DNA of 9,833 nt from Paludibacter sp. (GTDB taxonomy: Bacteria; Bacteroidota; Bacteroidia; Bacteroidales; Paludibacteraceae). Below are positions 1 to 6,510 of the stretch, piece by piece (within the stretch, counting starts at the first letter, position 1; the number at the start of each line of letters is the position of its first letter). The stretch is from contig JANJXE010000417.1 in the NCBI GenBank assembly GCA_024709185.1, positions 1 through 9,833 of the forward strand. The letters run 5' to 3'. The notes below the pieces were generated by a model that searched no databases, had not been told where the DNA came from, and saw only the letters and a program-made list of their open reading frames with translations. The position numbers and the translations under genes were made by a program.

Positions 1-9
1 ACATATAGG

Positions 10-36
10 TTTGATACCAAAAAAGCGATACCTTTG
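10..36 (+). promoter_or_regulatory. Bacteroidota-type promoter of regulator copy 1
   Basis: TACCTTTG at 29-36 matches the Bacteroidota -7 consensus TAnnTTTG, and TTTG at 10-13 could be the -33 element. The 15-bp gap is shorter than the usual 18-20 bp. The same arrangement is kept upstream of the intact copy, so the damaged copy may still be transcribed. Confidence 0.5.
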
Positions 37-93
37 CAATGGATAAGTAATTCATTTTAGATCAATCAACTAATTCAGTCATACTGCCCAATT

Positions 94-346
94 ATGCTAA
101 AAATCCTTTTAATTGAAGACGACGAAGCTGACCAAACGGGAAGCCATTCTCCTTAAAGTACTCAGTGAAAACAAGAACACGGTGTATCCCCGCGAGAAGA
201 TACTCCACCAATTGTGGGGTGATTCCGATTTTTTCTCATCCCGCAGCTTAGATGTATTTGTGTCCATATTGCGCAAATACCTTGAACAGTACCCTTCTGT
301 TGAGATTGTAACGGTAAAAGGAAAGGGAATTATGCTGAAGGTATGA
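94..346 (+). pseudogene. Response regulator copy 1: receiver domain deleted, frameshifted
   Basis: The native ATG at 94 reads MLKILLIEDDEA and then leaves frame, ending at TAA 154-156 after 20 codons. Against the intact copy, 440 bp are missing. The junction lies in GAAGC, which occurs at both ends of the lost segment (5578-5582 and 6018-6022), as expected for a short-homology deletion. Because 440 is not a multiple of three, the remaining DNA-binding domain sits in another frame. That frame is open from a TTG at 113 to the TGA at 344-346 and would give a 77-residue winged-helix protein. Two amino-acid changes relative to the intact copy (K205I and D213Y in its numbering) fall in or next to the recognition helix, which fits relaxed selection. 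A stand-alone DNA-binding product is possible but not shown; a pseudogene is the better call. Confidence 0.85.
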
Positions 347-407
347 TCTGTTGATTTTCAGTCGAATTCATTTTTATTTTCAAAATCCGGAAGTTGATTT
401 CTGAAAA

Positions 408-445
408 AGGGTACTGCTGAAACTGAAAAATTCCAGCAGTACCCT
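408..445 (-). terminator. Rho-independent terminator of the double-glycine peptide gene
   Basis: A perfect 12-bp inverted repeat (AGGGTACTGCTG at 408-419, complement at 434-445) encloses a 14-nt loop. On the minus strand the stem is followed by a run of five T. It starts six bases after the stop codon of the 46-aa ORF, which supports that ORF being a real, separately terminated gene. Confidence 0.82.
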
Positions 446-451
446 GAAGTG

Positions 452-592
452 TCAATCAATTGCTACAATTTTGAATCTTAACTGTCCGTTTTCATCAATA
501 TACGATACTACTACGTAAGTTCTACCACCCCTACAGTTGGATAATTGTTGTGCACTGAGCGTTTTCCAGTTCTTTTGCAGATTTTCCATCAT
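452..592 (-). CDS. Short peptide with double-glycine leader (putative secreted peptide)
   Basis: A 46-codon ORF starting with two consecutive ATGs (592 and 589). Residues 12-23 read LSAQQLSNCRGG. This places L at -12, S at -11, Q at -8, L at -7, C at -4 and GG at -2/-1, the spacing of the double-glycine leaders (LSxxELxxIxGG) that C39-peptidase ABC exporters cleave. Cleavage after G23 would release a 23-residue peptide, R24 to D46. That peptide is rich in alternating hydrophobic residues (TYVVVSY, then a DENGQ turn, then LRFKIVAI), with no Cys, so it suggests a beta-hairpin and not a lantibiotic. The gene has its own terminator directly after the stop and palindromic sites 86-119 bp upstream of the start. 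A possible but imperfect -7 box (TTTG on the minus strand at 648-645) lies between. Bacteroidales GG-leader precursors are a known class, but I do not recognise this core. No exporter or modifying enzyme lies in the window. Confidence 0.68.
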   Translation of the reverse strand: MMENLQKNWKTLSAQQLSNCRGGRTYVVVSYIDENGQLRFKIVAID

Positions 593-677
593 AAATCAGT
601 TTTAAAGCATTGTTTTATCAGTTGAATTTTCACACTGCAAAACTGCAAATACTAACCTATGATACAGGTTATCAGAA

Positions 678-711
678 TGTTATATAACAAGGGGTGTTTT
701 GTTATATAACA
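678..711. promoter_or_regulatory. Paired 12-bp palindromes, likely operator
   Basis: TGTTATATAACA occurs at 678-689 and again at 700-711. Each is a perfect palindrome and their centres are 22 bp apart, about two helical turns, as expected for two dimers bound on one DNA face. They lie upstream of the minus-strand peptide gene. The 10-bp core recurs at 5344-5353 upstream of the intact response regulator, with a shared left flank (about 665-678) and right flank (ATTG at 711-714). The protein that binds is unknown; the neighbouring OmpR-type regulator is a guess, since that family usually prefers direct repeats. Confidence 0.5.
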
Positions 712-718
712 TTGTTAA

Positions 719-817
719 CCTTCATCTTACGCTGACTTTCAGCACTAACCAATCTCCCGAATCCGGAAGTGGTTTACATTATCCTGATTCTATGTTAATT
801 TTTTTGTTCACCGTTGT
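719..817 (+). repeat. 3' flank repeat of the regulator locus, copy 1
   Basis: This 99-bp stretch matches 6253-6351 with about four substitutions. In the intact locus it directly follows the regulator; here it is separated from the regulator remnant by the 359-bp block. No coding potential is seen in it. Its right end is where the two loci become unrelated. Confidence 0.9.
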
Positions 818-912
818 GGCTCTGTTAACGATAAAGTAATACTATTGCACTCTGTGAGTGGTAAACATCGGATCGAGAGTTACGGATACCCTTTTGGTGT
901 ATCCATTACAGG

Positions 913-943
913 AAAAAAAAGCCCCGCAAATTTGCGGGGCTTT
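913..943 (-). terminator. Strong rho-independent terminator after the subtilase gene
   Basis: A perfect palindrome occupies 918-943 (AAAGCCCCGCAAA and its complement), GC-rich at the stem base. On the minus strand it runs into eight T (920-913), the canonical layout for minus-strand transcription. It lies 90 bp beyond the stop codon of the subtilase gene. From the plus strand only three T follow, so termination in that direction would be weaker. Confidence 0.88.
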
Positions 944-1032
944 AAGTTGACAGGCAGTTGAAAATGCCTTTTGACTTGTTCCATATCTAAATATTTTCGT
1001 CTTCTAAACTAATCAAAAGCTTAATGCAAACC

Positions 1033-3564
1033 CTACATTAATTGTAGCAGTTTTTTCCGTATGATTTTATTCTTTACTTTTAAATGTATTGCATATAAGC
1101 CTCTCGGTAAATCTTGTAAGTGAATTTGGACTATAGACTCGTTGCTTACAACAGATTTAACTTTACCATATTTTTCATGCCATAATTCCACGCAATATGA
1201 CTCATTATAAATTGTTTTCTTTGTTAAAATATCAGATTCATTTATACTCTCTTCTTCATAACCTACAGAAACAGTTAATAAATCGGTAGCCGGGTTTGGA
1301 TAAAATGAAAGGAGCATATTGTTTTGATAAAAATACACAGCTTTACTTGTTGGCAGACTCCAACCACATTCTCCGTTATATTGTAACGAAAAATTGTAAC
1401 TACCTACAGAGTCAGCAATAAAGGAAAATTGTTTTCCATTGAATAAAAGAGGTGGTTCGCCTAACTCAACTGGTTGATTAACTACCCATTGGTAATTAAA
1501 TGGATTAGTTGAAAAAGTATCTCCATAGGCCACGATCGTATAAGCCATATTCGTATAATATGGTGGAGCTAATTCGTATCTGCCTCTTGCATCGTAAATT
1601 TTGATTAATGGGTTTACTGTTCCTATTTGTATTCCTGTTTTTTCAATAATAAATGAAAATCCATTTATCGTAATTGTTGCTCTGATATAGGTGTTTAGAG
1701 CAAGGTTGAATGTACGAGCAATATTGACTGTTGCTGTGTTTTGATCAGATGTGACAGATAAATCATTACTTGTTGACCAATTTACTGTTGCGCCTTGTGG
1801 AAAATTATTGATAGTGTAAGTGGCTTGATTACAGATTTGTGTTGGACCGGAAATTGTTGGTTTTTCATAACCTAATACAGAATATGCAAATGTAACATCT
1901 GATGGAGAGGAGGGGAAATAACCTAAGTAGCTACCACTAATATCCCATACTTGGTAAACATAAGATCTTAATGTGACATTATTACTTGTTAAACTTCCAG
2001 GAACTACCTCACAAAAACCTTCTCCAAAATTTGGGTTGGCCATGCTCCAGCCAGTTGTAAATACTCCTCTTCCCCACACACCTATAATATTATATAAATT
2101 CTCTGGTAAAGAGATTGTCTTTTGAATTTCAATTCTTTTCACTAGATAATTGCCCGTTGACAGTCCTGTCGCTGAAATAAATTGAGTAACAAATTGATCA
2201 GAAGTATTAACAATAGTTCCAGAAGAAGCAGTGTTTTGTACAATAGCATACGGATGTGTAAGATAACTCATTGCCCGACCTGCATTAATACGTCCGTATC
2301 CATATGCAATATTAAAGCGCGACGTATCTTTTTTTTCAGCACTTAAACGAATGATTTGTCTGATATCATCATTTGAAAGATTTGGTTTATATCCAATCAT
2401 CAAAGATGCTAAACCCGAAACTAGTGGAGCGGACAGTGATGTGCCATGTGCATAGACGTAAGTATTATTAATAGAAGTAGATAATATATCAGTACCATTT
2501 CCATAACCAGATCCTCCGGGAGCAACAACATCAATATGATTTCCAGTAGTTGAGAAACTTGAAATAGCATCATCATTCTTTGTCGAACCAACTGCGATTA
2601 CATTAGGTAAAGCAGCAGGATATCTTATTTCTTGAATTCCAGTATTTCCCATCGAGGCAACAGTAACCCGATTCATTTTATATGCATAAGCATATCCCAT
2701 AGCCAATATGGAACTATAATTTTGGCTACTTCCACTTCTATTCAATACTTTTGCCCCGTCATTGACTGCATCTATTATTTTCTGAGCCACAGCAGCATCA
2801 CCTATATAATTACCATTGGCATCGCTTATATTTTTTGAAATTATCTGAGCATTCCAGTCTAATCCTCTTATTCCTAAATAATTATTTGATTTTGCCGCAG
2901 CCAAACCAGCTACCAAAGTACCGTGGAGATTTCCAAAGTGATTTTCGCCAACAACTTTACCAACTAAATCTTCATGCGTTAACTCAACACCTGTATCAAT
3001 TATTGCAATTTTATTAGAAGAATTCCCCGTGTAAATTGCCTATGCTCCTTCTGCATTAATATCAGAACCTATGATTCCTCCATTACGTCCATCATTAAAT
3101 ATTTACCACAGATATCCACTCATATAAAACAAATCATTATCAAGAGTAGGTTCTGAGTGCTTTTCGACAAAAATTACTGATGCTGATTTCTTCAGAATAA
3201 TGATTGCAGAGTCTGCCTCAGCTTCCGAATGAAAAGTTAGCGAGAATATTCTATGGAAAGGTGGTGTTTTAACTTGTAAACCATCAAACCGCGTTACTAT
3301 ACTGTCTTTATTTACCCATGAAGGAAAGGCTTTTGTAATACCTTTTACTTTAATTTTTGCCAAATCGCTTGATAATGAAGATGATTTTACAATTAGGGGT
3401 TGAAAACCACGTTCGATATTTTCAATCGACTGTAATTCAAGTGAGTCAGGCATAAATAAAACCAGAACTTCTGTTTTATGTTTATACTTCAGAGCATTAA
3501 CAGTGTTGCAAGGAAACCAGAATAATACGATTATTCCAATGCTTAAATAAAAAGATTTCTTCAT
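1033..3564 (-). pseudogene. S8 subtilisin-like protease with T9SS sorting domain, two in-frame stops
   Basis: One reading frame of 843 codons from ATG 3564 to TAG 1033, broken by TAA at codon 154 (3105-3103) and TAG at codon 175 (3042-3040). The TTG at 3594 was rejected because MKKSFYLSIGIIVLFWF from 3564 is a good signal peptide start. Order: signal peptide (1 to about 24); propeptide-like domain (about 25-150); S8 domain with Asp190 (IIDTGV), His214 (NLHGT), Asn307 (SMGNTG) and Ser376 (GTSLSAP); Ig/PKD-like region about 569-656; and a T9SS type A sorting domain from about 753 (FYPNPATDLL) to the end. All catalytic residues and the frame are intact, so the damage is recent or the stops are bypassed. 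The stops could come from Gln (CAA/CAG) or, for the second, Trp (TGG) codons by single changes. Translation as written gives only a 153-aa secreted propeptide. If restored, it would be a cell-surface or released peptidase. Confidence 0.87.
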
Positions 3565-4034
3565 TTTTATAAAAATTTTAAAGTTAAAAGTCAATGACCG
3601 TTAAAAAGTGTAGATAGTTAATAGCATACGATATTCCTTTGACATTCATTTATTTACATATTTATTAGATGTTTCATATATAGAAATTACATAAGAACAG
3701 AATCATCTGGTGTTTTAAAAAGGCTTACAATGATTACTCATTCTTGTACCTTTTAATAGCTAGTGATATGAGTTTGGTAATGCAGATACCACTCCAGCAC
3801 ATCAAATATCAAATACAGAATACTTAATTGTCTTGAAAATATGGTCTGGGTTTAACATATTCTGAATTATTGACATTGGTTGGGAAAACGGTTTTGCCAA
3901 TTATAATTATTATATTTTTAATTTTTTGGTTGTAAAGAAGTTAAATCAAAATCAATTTAATACATATTGTTATATAGCTCTATATACAATTATTATGTGG
4001 GGATATTTCATTCTTTAATGGGGCCTAGTTTCAG
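3565..4034. other. Intergenic region between subtilase and PD40 lipoprotein
   Basis: 470 bp of A+T-rich DNA between two minus-strand genes. No ORF longer than about 25 codons is convincing on either strand. It should contain the promoter of the subtilase gene, but no clear TAnnTTTG box is visible; TAACTTTA about 20 bp before the ATG is one base off. The only clear structure is the dyad at 3966-3990. The length argues against the two genes forming one operon. Confidence 0.6.
3966..3990. promoter_or_regulatory. A+T-rich dyad downstream of the lipoprotein gene
   Basis: ATTGTTATATAG at 3966-3977 is mirrored by CTATATACAAT at 3980-3990, with one unpaired T and a 2-bp centre. The centre is too short for an RNA hairpin loop, so a protein-binding site is likelier than a terminator. 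The left half contains TGTTATATA, the half-site of the palindromes at 678-711. It lies 45 bp past the stop of the lipoprotein gene. Chance symmetry in A+T-rich DNA cannot be excluded. Confidence 0.25.
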
Positions 4035-4943
4035 TTAATAATAATGATAATCATAAGTTAACTGTTGTTTGTTCCCACCGTTTGAGTCCATTATCCAAAG
4101 CCAACCATTTACCTCCCGAGTATCAGTATACACCAGTTTGTTGCCGCCAGGACTCCAATCACACGCATATGATTCCTGAAAGGTGATTTGTTTTAAACCT
4201 GAACCATTAATATTCATAGTCCAAATAGTAAAAAACGGATTACTTGGTAGTATTGAGATAAAGGCAATTTTATTGTTCAGAATTTTTGGGTAATAATCAC
4301 GTGAATCATTAAAAGTAAGTCTTATATCGCTTTGAGTGCTAATGTCAAATGAAAATATTTCTGTTTCATGAAATAAAGGGGAGTGTCGAACATAGATAAT
4401 CAGAGTACTATCATTCCAAACTGGCATTCTAATATCTCCATCCGCATGTTCAGATTTAATTGATGCTTTATCTTGTCCATTCTTTTTAATAGTAAAAATG
4501 CTATAAATCCTCAAATTCGAAAAATCGGGATCCCAACCGTCAAAAATAATTGATTCGTTATTATAACTCCATGAAGGGTAGAAATTTTTTCCTTTATTGG
4601 TAAGTTGTGTCAGACTATCACCATTAAGTTTCTTTTTCCAAATTTGTGAATATTCAGAAAAGGTAATCCATTCTCCATCAGGACTCCATGCAGGAGTTGC
4701 AGCAAAACCTGCATGCCATTGTTTCAAATTTGTGCCATCCGGTCTAACAAGGTATATTCCACATTTACTAGATATACTATCATTGTGATAAAATGCAATC
4801 CATCTTCCATCCGGACTCCATGCAGGCTCAATGTCAATATATCTAACTCTTGGGAATTCATCTCCGATATACAATTCTTTTTTGTCACAACTAAACGAAA
4901 CAACTGATACTAAAATAAATAGTATGTGGTTTTTCTTTATCAT
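4035..4943 (-). CDS. PD40/TolB-like beta-propeller lipoprotein
   Basis: A 302-residue protein beginning MIKKNHILFILVSVVSFSC, a lipoprotein signal peptide with the lipobox ending at Cys19, so it should be lipid-anchored in the envelope. The rest is a WD40-like (PD40) propeller. Six repeats carry the W-SPDG-W/K-IAF type signature, at about 40-51 (PAWSPDGRWIAF), 84-95 (PAWSPDGEWITF), 123-134, 173-184, 218-229 and 261-272 (CDWSPGGNKLVY). They alternate with TolB-like strands such as IWTMNINGSGLKQITF (240-255). Six repeats would make one closed propeller. In TolB this fold mediates protein contacts, but the partner here is unknown and no Pal or TolA homologue is nearby, so this is not called tolB. 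Its own start (ATG 4943) and a 470-bp gap to the subtilase suggest independent transcription. The sequence is complete. Confidence 0.9.
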   Translation of the reverse strand: MIKKNHILFILVSVVSFSCDKKELYIGDEFPRVRYIDIEPAWSPDGRWIAFYHNDSISSKCGIYLVRPDGTNLKQWHAGFAATPAWSPDGEWITFSEYSQIWKKKLNGDSLTQLTNKGKNFYPSWSYNNESIIFDGWDPDFSNLRIYSIFTIKKNGQDKASIKSEHADGDIRMPVWNDSTLIIYVRHSPLFHETEIFSFDISTQSDIRLTFNDSRDYYPKILNNKIAFISILPSNPFFTIWTMNINGSGLKQITFQESYACDWSPGGNKLVYTDTREVNGWLWIMDSNGGNKQQLTYDYHYY

Positions 4944-5454
4944 AATTTTTAATTTAATTTATATTTCATTGTTTTTAAATTTTGTGTGGTAAAATATTTA
5001 AAGACTAAATTACTATGTTAAAAATCGAAAGCATATAAAGTAATTGTAAGATAAGTGAATGTGCTTGCTTTCTCAGAGTTTGTTAAATAGTTTTGTGTTC
5101 TCCTTTCTTTGTTAGATATTGGCACGCAGGTGTCGTTTGTCTACCATAATAATCTTGACTCTCACTTTCCGTAACTGTTAACATTTAATACCATTCTGAA
5201 TTCATAGTTGTTGATGGTGTTATTTACAAGCAGTTGTACTTGCTTTATGCTTACATAATTAATTTTCCTGCAACCGAAGTGTTTTTCTGGTTTATTCAAT
5301 TTCAAAATTAGTATAAACTTTCAGGATTTTAGGTTAACAGAACGTTATATAACATTGCCGATAGCTTAACTGTCTGAATAATTGAAATATAAGCGATGAC
5401 TGTACGCATGTCTGTTAACGTTCAATTCGGTTTAGGTTAATTATTTCTTTTCTG
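4944..5454. other. Divergent intergenic region upstream of lipoprotein and regulator
   Basis: 511 bp between the start of the minus-strand lipoprotein gene and the regulator repeat. I checked the strand and position homologous to the double-glycine peptide gene and found only ORFs of 6-15 codons, so that gene has no counterpart here. The region holds the palindrome at 5344-5353 and several GTTAAC hexamers (around 5177, 5332 and 5414). It should carry the promoter of the lipoprotein gene, for which no clear consensus box was found. Confidence 0.6.
5344..5353. promoter_or_regulatory. Palindrome GTTATATAAC upstream of the regulator
   Basis: A perfect 10-bp palindrome about 195 bp before the regulator ATG. 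It is the single-site counterpart of the paired sites at 678-711. The preceding 14 bases match those before the first site, apart from two substitutions, and the following ATTG matches that after the second site. Shared flanks on both sides point to common descent rather than coincidence. Confidence 0.45.
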
Positions 5455-5463
5455 ACATATAGG

Positions 5464-5490
5464 TTTGATACCAAAAAAGCGATACCTTTG
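5464..5490 (+). promoter_or_regulatory. Bacteroidota-type promoter of the response regulator
   Basis: TTTG at 5464-5467 and TACCTTTG at 5483-5490 match the -33 and -7 elements (TTTG, TAnnTTTG) with a short 15-bp spacer. Transcription would start near 5497, giving a leader of about 50 nt before the ATG at 5548. This placement also argues that the upstream TTG at 5488 is not the start codon. Confidence 0.55.
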
Positions 5491-5547
5491 CAATGGATAA
5501 GTAATTCATTTTATATCAATCAACTAATTCAGTCATACTACCCAATT

Positions 5548-6240
5548 ATGCTAAAAATCCTTTTAATTGAAGACGACGAAGCCTGTGCTTACGCCCTTCA
5601 GGGCGGATTGGAATTGCTGGATAGTTATGAGGTGACTGTAGCGCACAATGGCAGTGAGGGGCTGGCGCTTTTCGATACTTTTGCGCCTGATGTGGTGGTT
5701 ACGGATATCGAAATGCCGGGTATCGATGGTTTTGAGCTGGTACAGCAGATCCGTATTAAGGATAAGTCGGTGGTCATCATCATGGCGTCGTGTCGCACCA
5801 AACCCAAAGATGTGCTGAAAGGCTTCGAGCTGGGAGCCGATGATTACATCAAAAAACCATTTATTGCCGAAGAACTCCATGCGCATATCCGGGCAATTCT
5901 TAAACGGATGAATGGTCGACTTCAATTGGAGCAGTCGCTTTCAGCCGGGAGTCTCTACATTGGCAATTTCAAGTTCAATCTTAGTGACGAAACCCTGGAA
6001 TTGTGTATGCAGAAGAGGAAGCTGACCAAACGGGAAGCCATTCTCCTTAAGGTGCTCAGTGAAAACAAGAACACGGTATATCCCCGCGAGAAGATACTCC
6101 ACCAATTGTGGGGTGATTCCGATTTTTTCTCATCCCGCAGCTTAGATGTATTTGTATCCAAATTGCGCAAATACCTTGAACAGGACCCTTCTGTTGAGAT
6201 TGTAACGGTAAAAGGAAAGGGAATTATGCTGAAGGTATGA
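5548..6240 (+). CDS. OmpR/PhoB-family response regulator (orphan)
   Basis: A 230-residue two-component response regulator acting in the cytoplasm. The receiver domain spans about 1-118: acidic pair Asp9/Asp10 (LLIEDDE), phosphoacceptor Asp53 (VVTDIEMPG), Ser81 in the Thr/Ser switch position and Lys103 before Pro104 (IKKPF). A linker leads to an OmpR-type winged helix (about 133-230) with LTKREAILLKVL, the recognition helix SRSLDVFVSKLRKYL and the wing VTVKGKGIMLKV. All phosphorylation residues are present, so it should be activated by a histidine kinase, but none is encoded in the window. The ATG at 5548 was chosen because MLKILLIEDD is the normal receiver N-terminus and the in-frame extension overlaps the promoter box. 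Parts of the same gene recur at 94-346 and 7526-7597. It sits upstream of a Fic gene on the same strand with a 250-bp gap. Target genes are unknown. Confidence 0.95.
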   Translation: MLKILLIEDDEACAYALQGGLELLDSYEVTVAHNGSEGLALFDTFAPDVVVTDIEMPGIDGFELVQQIRIKDKSVVIIMASCRTKPKDVLKGFELGADDYIKKPFIAEELHAHIRAILKRMNGRLQLEQSLSAGSLYIGNFKFNLSDETLELCMQKRKLTKREAILLKVLSENKNTVYPREKILHQLWGDSDFFSSRSLDVFVSKLRKYLEQDPSVEIVTVKGKGIMLKV

Positions 6241-6252
6241 TCTGTTGATTTT

Positions 6253-6351
6253 CCTTTATCTTACCCTGACTTTCAGCACTAAACAATCTCCCGAATCCGG
6301 AAGTGGTTTACATTATCCTGATTCTATGTTAATTTTTTTCTTCACCGTTGT
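6253..6351 (+). repeat. 3' flank repeat of the regulator locus, copy 2
   Basis: The 99 bp directly after the regulator stop codon match 719-817 with about four substitutions. The match ends 30 bp before the promoter box of the Fic region, marking where this locus departs from copy 1. Confidence 0.9.
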
Positions 6352-6380
6352 TTCTTTACCAACTCGCGAATAAAAATTAG

Positions 6381-6388
6381 TATCTTTG
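6381..6388 (+). promoter_or_regulatory. Bacteroidota -7 box ahead of the Fic region
   Basis: TATCTTTG matches TAnnTTTG exactly. No clear TTTG -33 element lies at the expected distance. Transcription would start near 6395, about 20 bp before the first ATGs (6411, 6418) and 100 bp before the Fic ATG. Confidence 0.45.
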
Positions 6389-6417
6389 AGCTTTTAAAAA
6401 TTAACCGTACATGAAAA

Positions 6418-6510
6418 ATGGCAAATCCGCCCTTTAATCAGAATGACTGGCGAAACGAAAATCAATTGATTAACGCTTTTAAAACGCTGGGTTATGACAT
6501 CGAATTATAA
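6418..6510 (+). CDS. 30-codon ORF overlapping the start of fic
   Basis: ATG 6418 to TAA 6508-6510 gives a peptide beginning MANPPFNQNDWRNENQL and ending LGYDIEL. It is the first sizeable ORF after the -7 box and overlaps the Fic ATG (6494) by 17 bp in another frame, an arrangement typical of translational coupling. It could be a leader peptide, a small partner protein or the stump of a longer gene. It lacks the (S/T)xxxE(G/N) motif of the separate Fic antitoxins, and the Fic protein carries that motif itself, so an antitoxin role is not supported. I do not recognise it. Confidence 0.35.
   Translation: MANPPFNQNDWRNENQLINAFKTLGYDIEL

Larger units (their letters stand above)
1..359 (+). repeat. 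Response-regulator repeat, copy 1 (internally deleted)
   Basis: Positions 1-128 match 5455-5582 and positions 129-359 match 6023-6253 with only scattered substitutions, so this is a second copy of the regulator gene with its promoter region. It lacks 440 bp of the middle. Similarity begins at the first base of the window, so the copy probably extends to the left. It stops abruptly after 359, sixteen bases after the start of the stop codon. The shared promoter region and 3' flank show that a whole locus was duplicated, not just a domain. Confidence 0.93.
360..718. other. 359-bp block between the halves of the regulator flank
   Basis: Downstream of the intact regulator the sequence runs straight from 6253 onward. 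Beside copy 1 the same flank is split: the match stops at 359 and resumes at 719. The block in between holds one minus-strand peptide gene, its terminator and a pair of palindromes, so it resembles a complete small expression cassette. AATCCGGAAGT occurs inside its left part (384-394) and again in the right flank (760-770). This hints that the block arose by, or recombined through, short direct repeats. Deletion from the intact locus is equally possible. No transposase or terminal inverted repeats are visible. Confidence 0.75.

Noticed and set aside
884..904. Hairpin GGATAC...GTATCC
   Set aside because: Only a 6-bp stem with no T run and no adjacent gene end; the real terminator lies just after it.
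3040..3105. Reassigned genetic code (TAA/TAG read as Gln)
   Set aside because: Intact genes here end normally at TAA, TAG and TGA with sensible C-termini, for example TAA for the HAD gene and TAG for the AraC-type gene.
5100..5345. Second double-glycine peptide gene beside the palindrome at 5344
   Set aside because: The minus strand at the equivalent distance has only ORFs of 6-11 codons and no GG-leader motif.
5488..5547. Upstream TTG start extending the regulator by 20 residues
   Set aside because: The extension overlaps the -7 box, and the receiver family begins at MLKILLIEDD.
5563..5925. 120-codon minus-strand ORF inside the regulator
   Set aside because: Shadow of the receiver-domain coding sequence; the plus strand has all the conserved residues.
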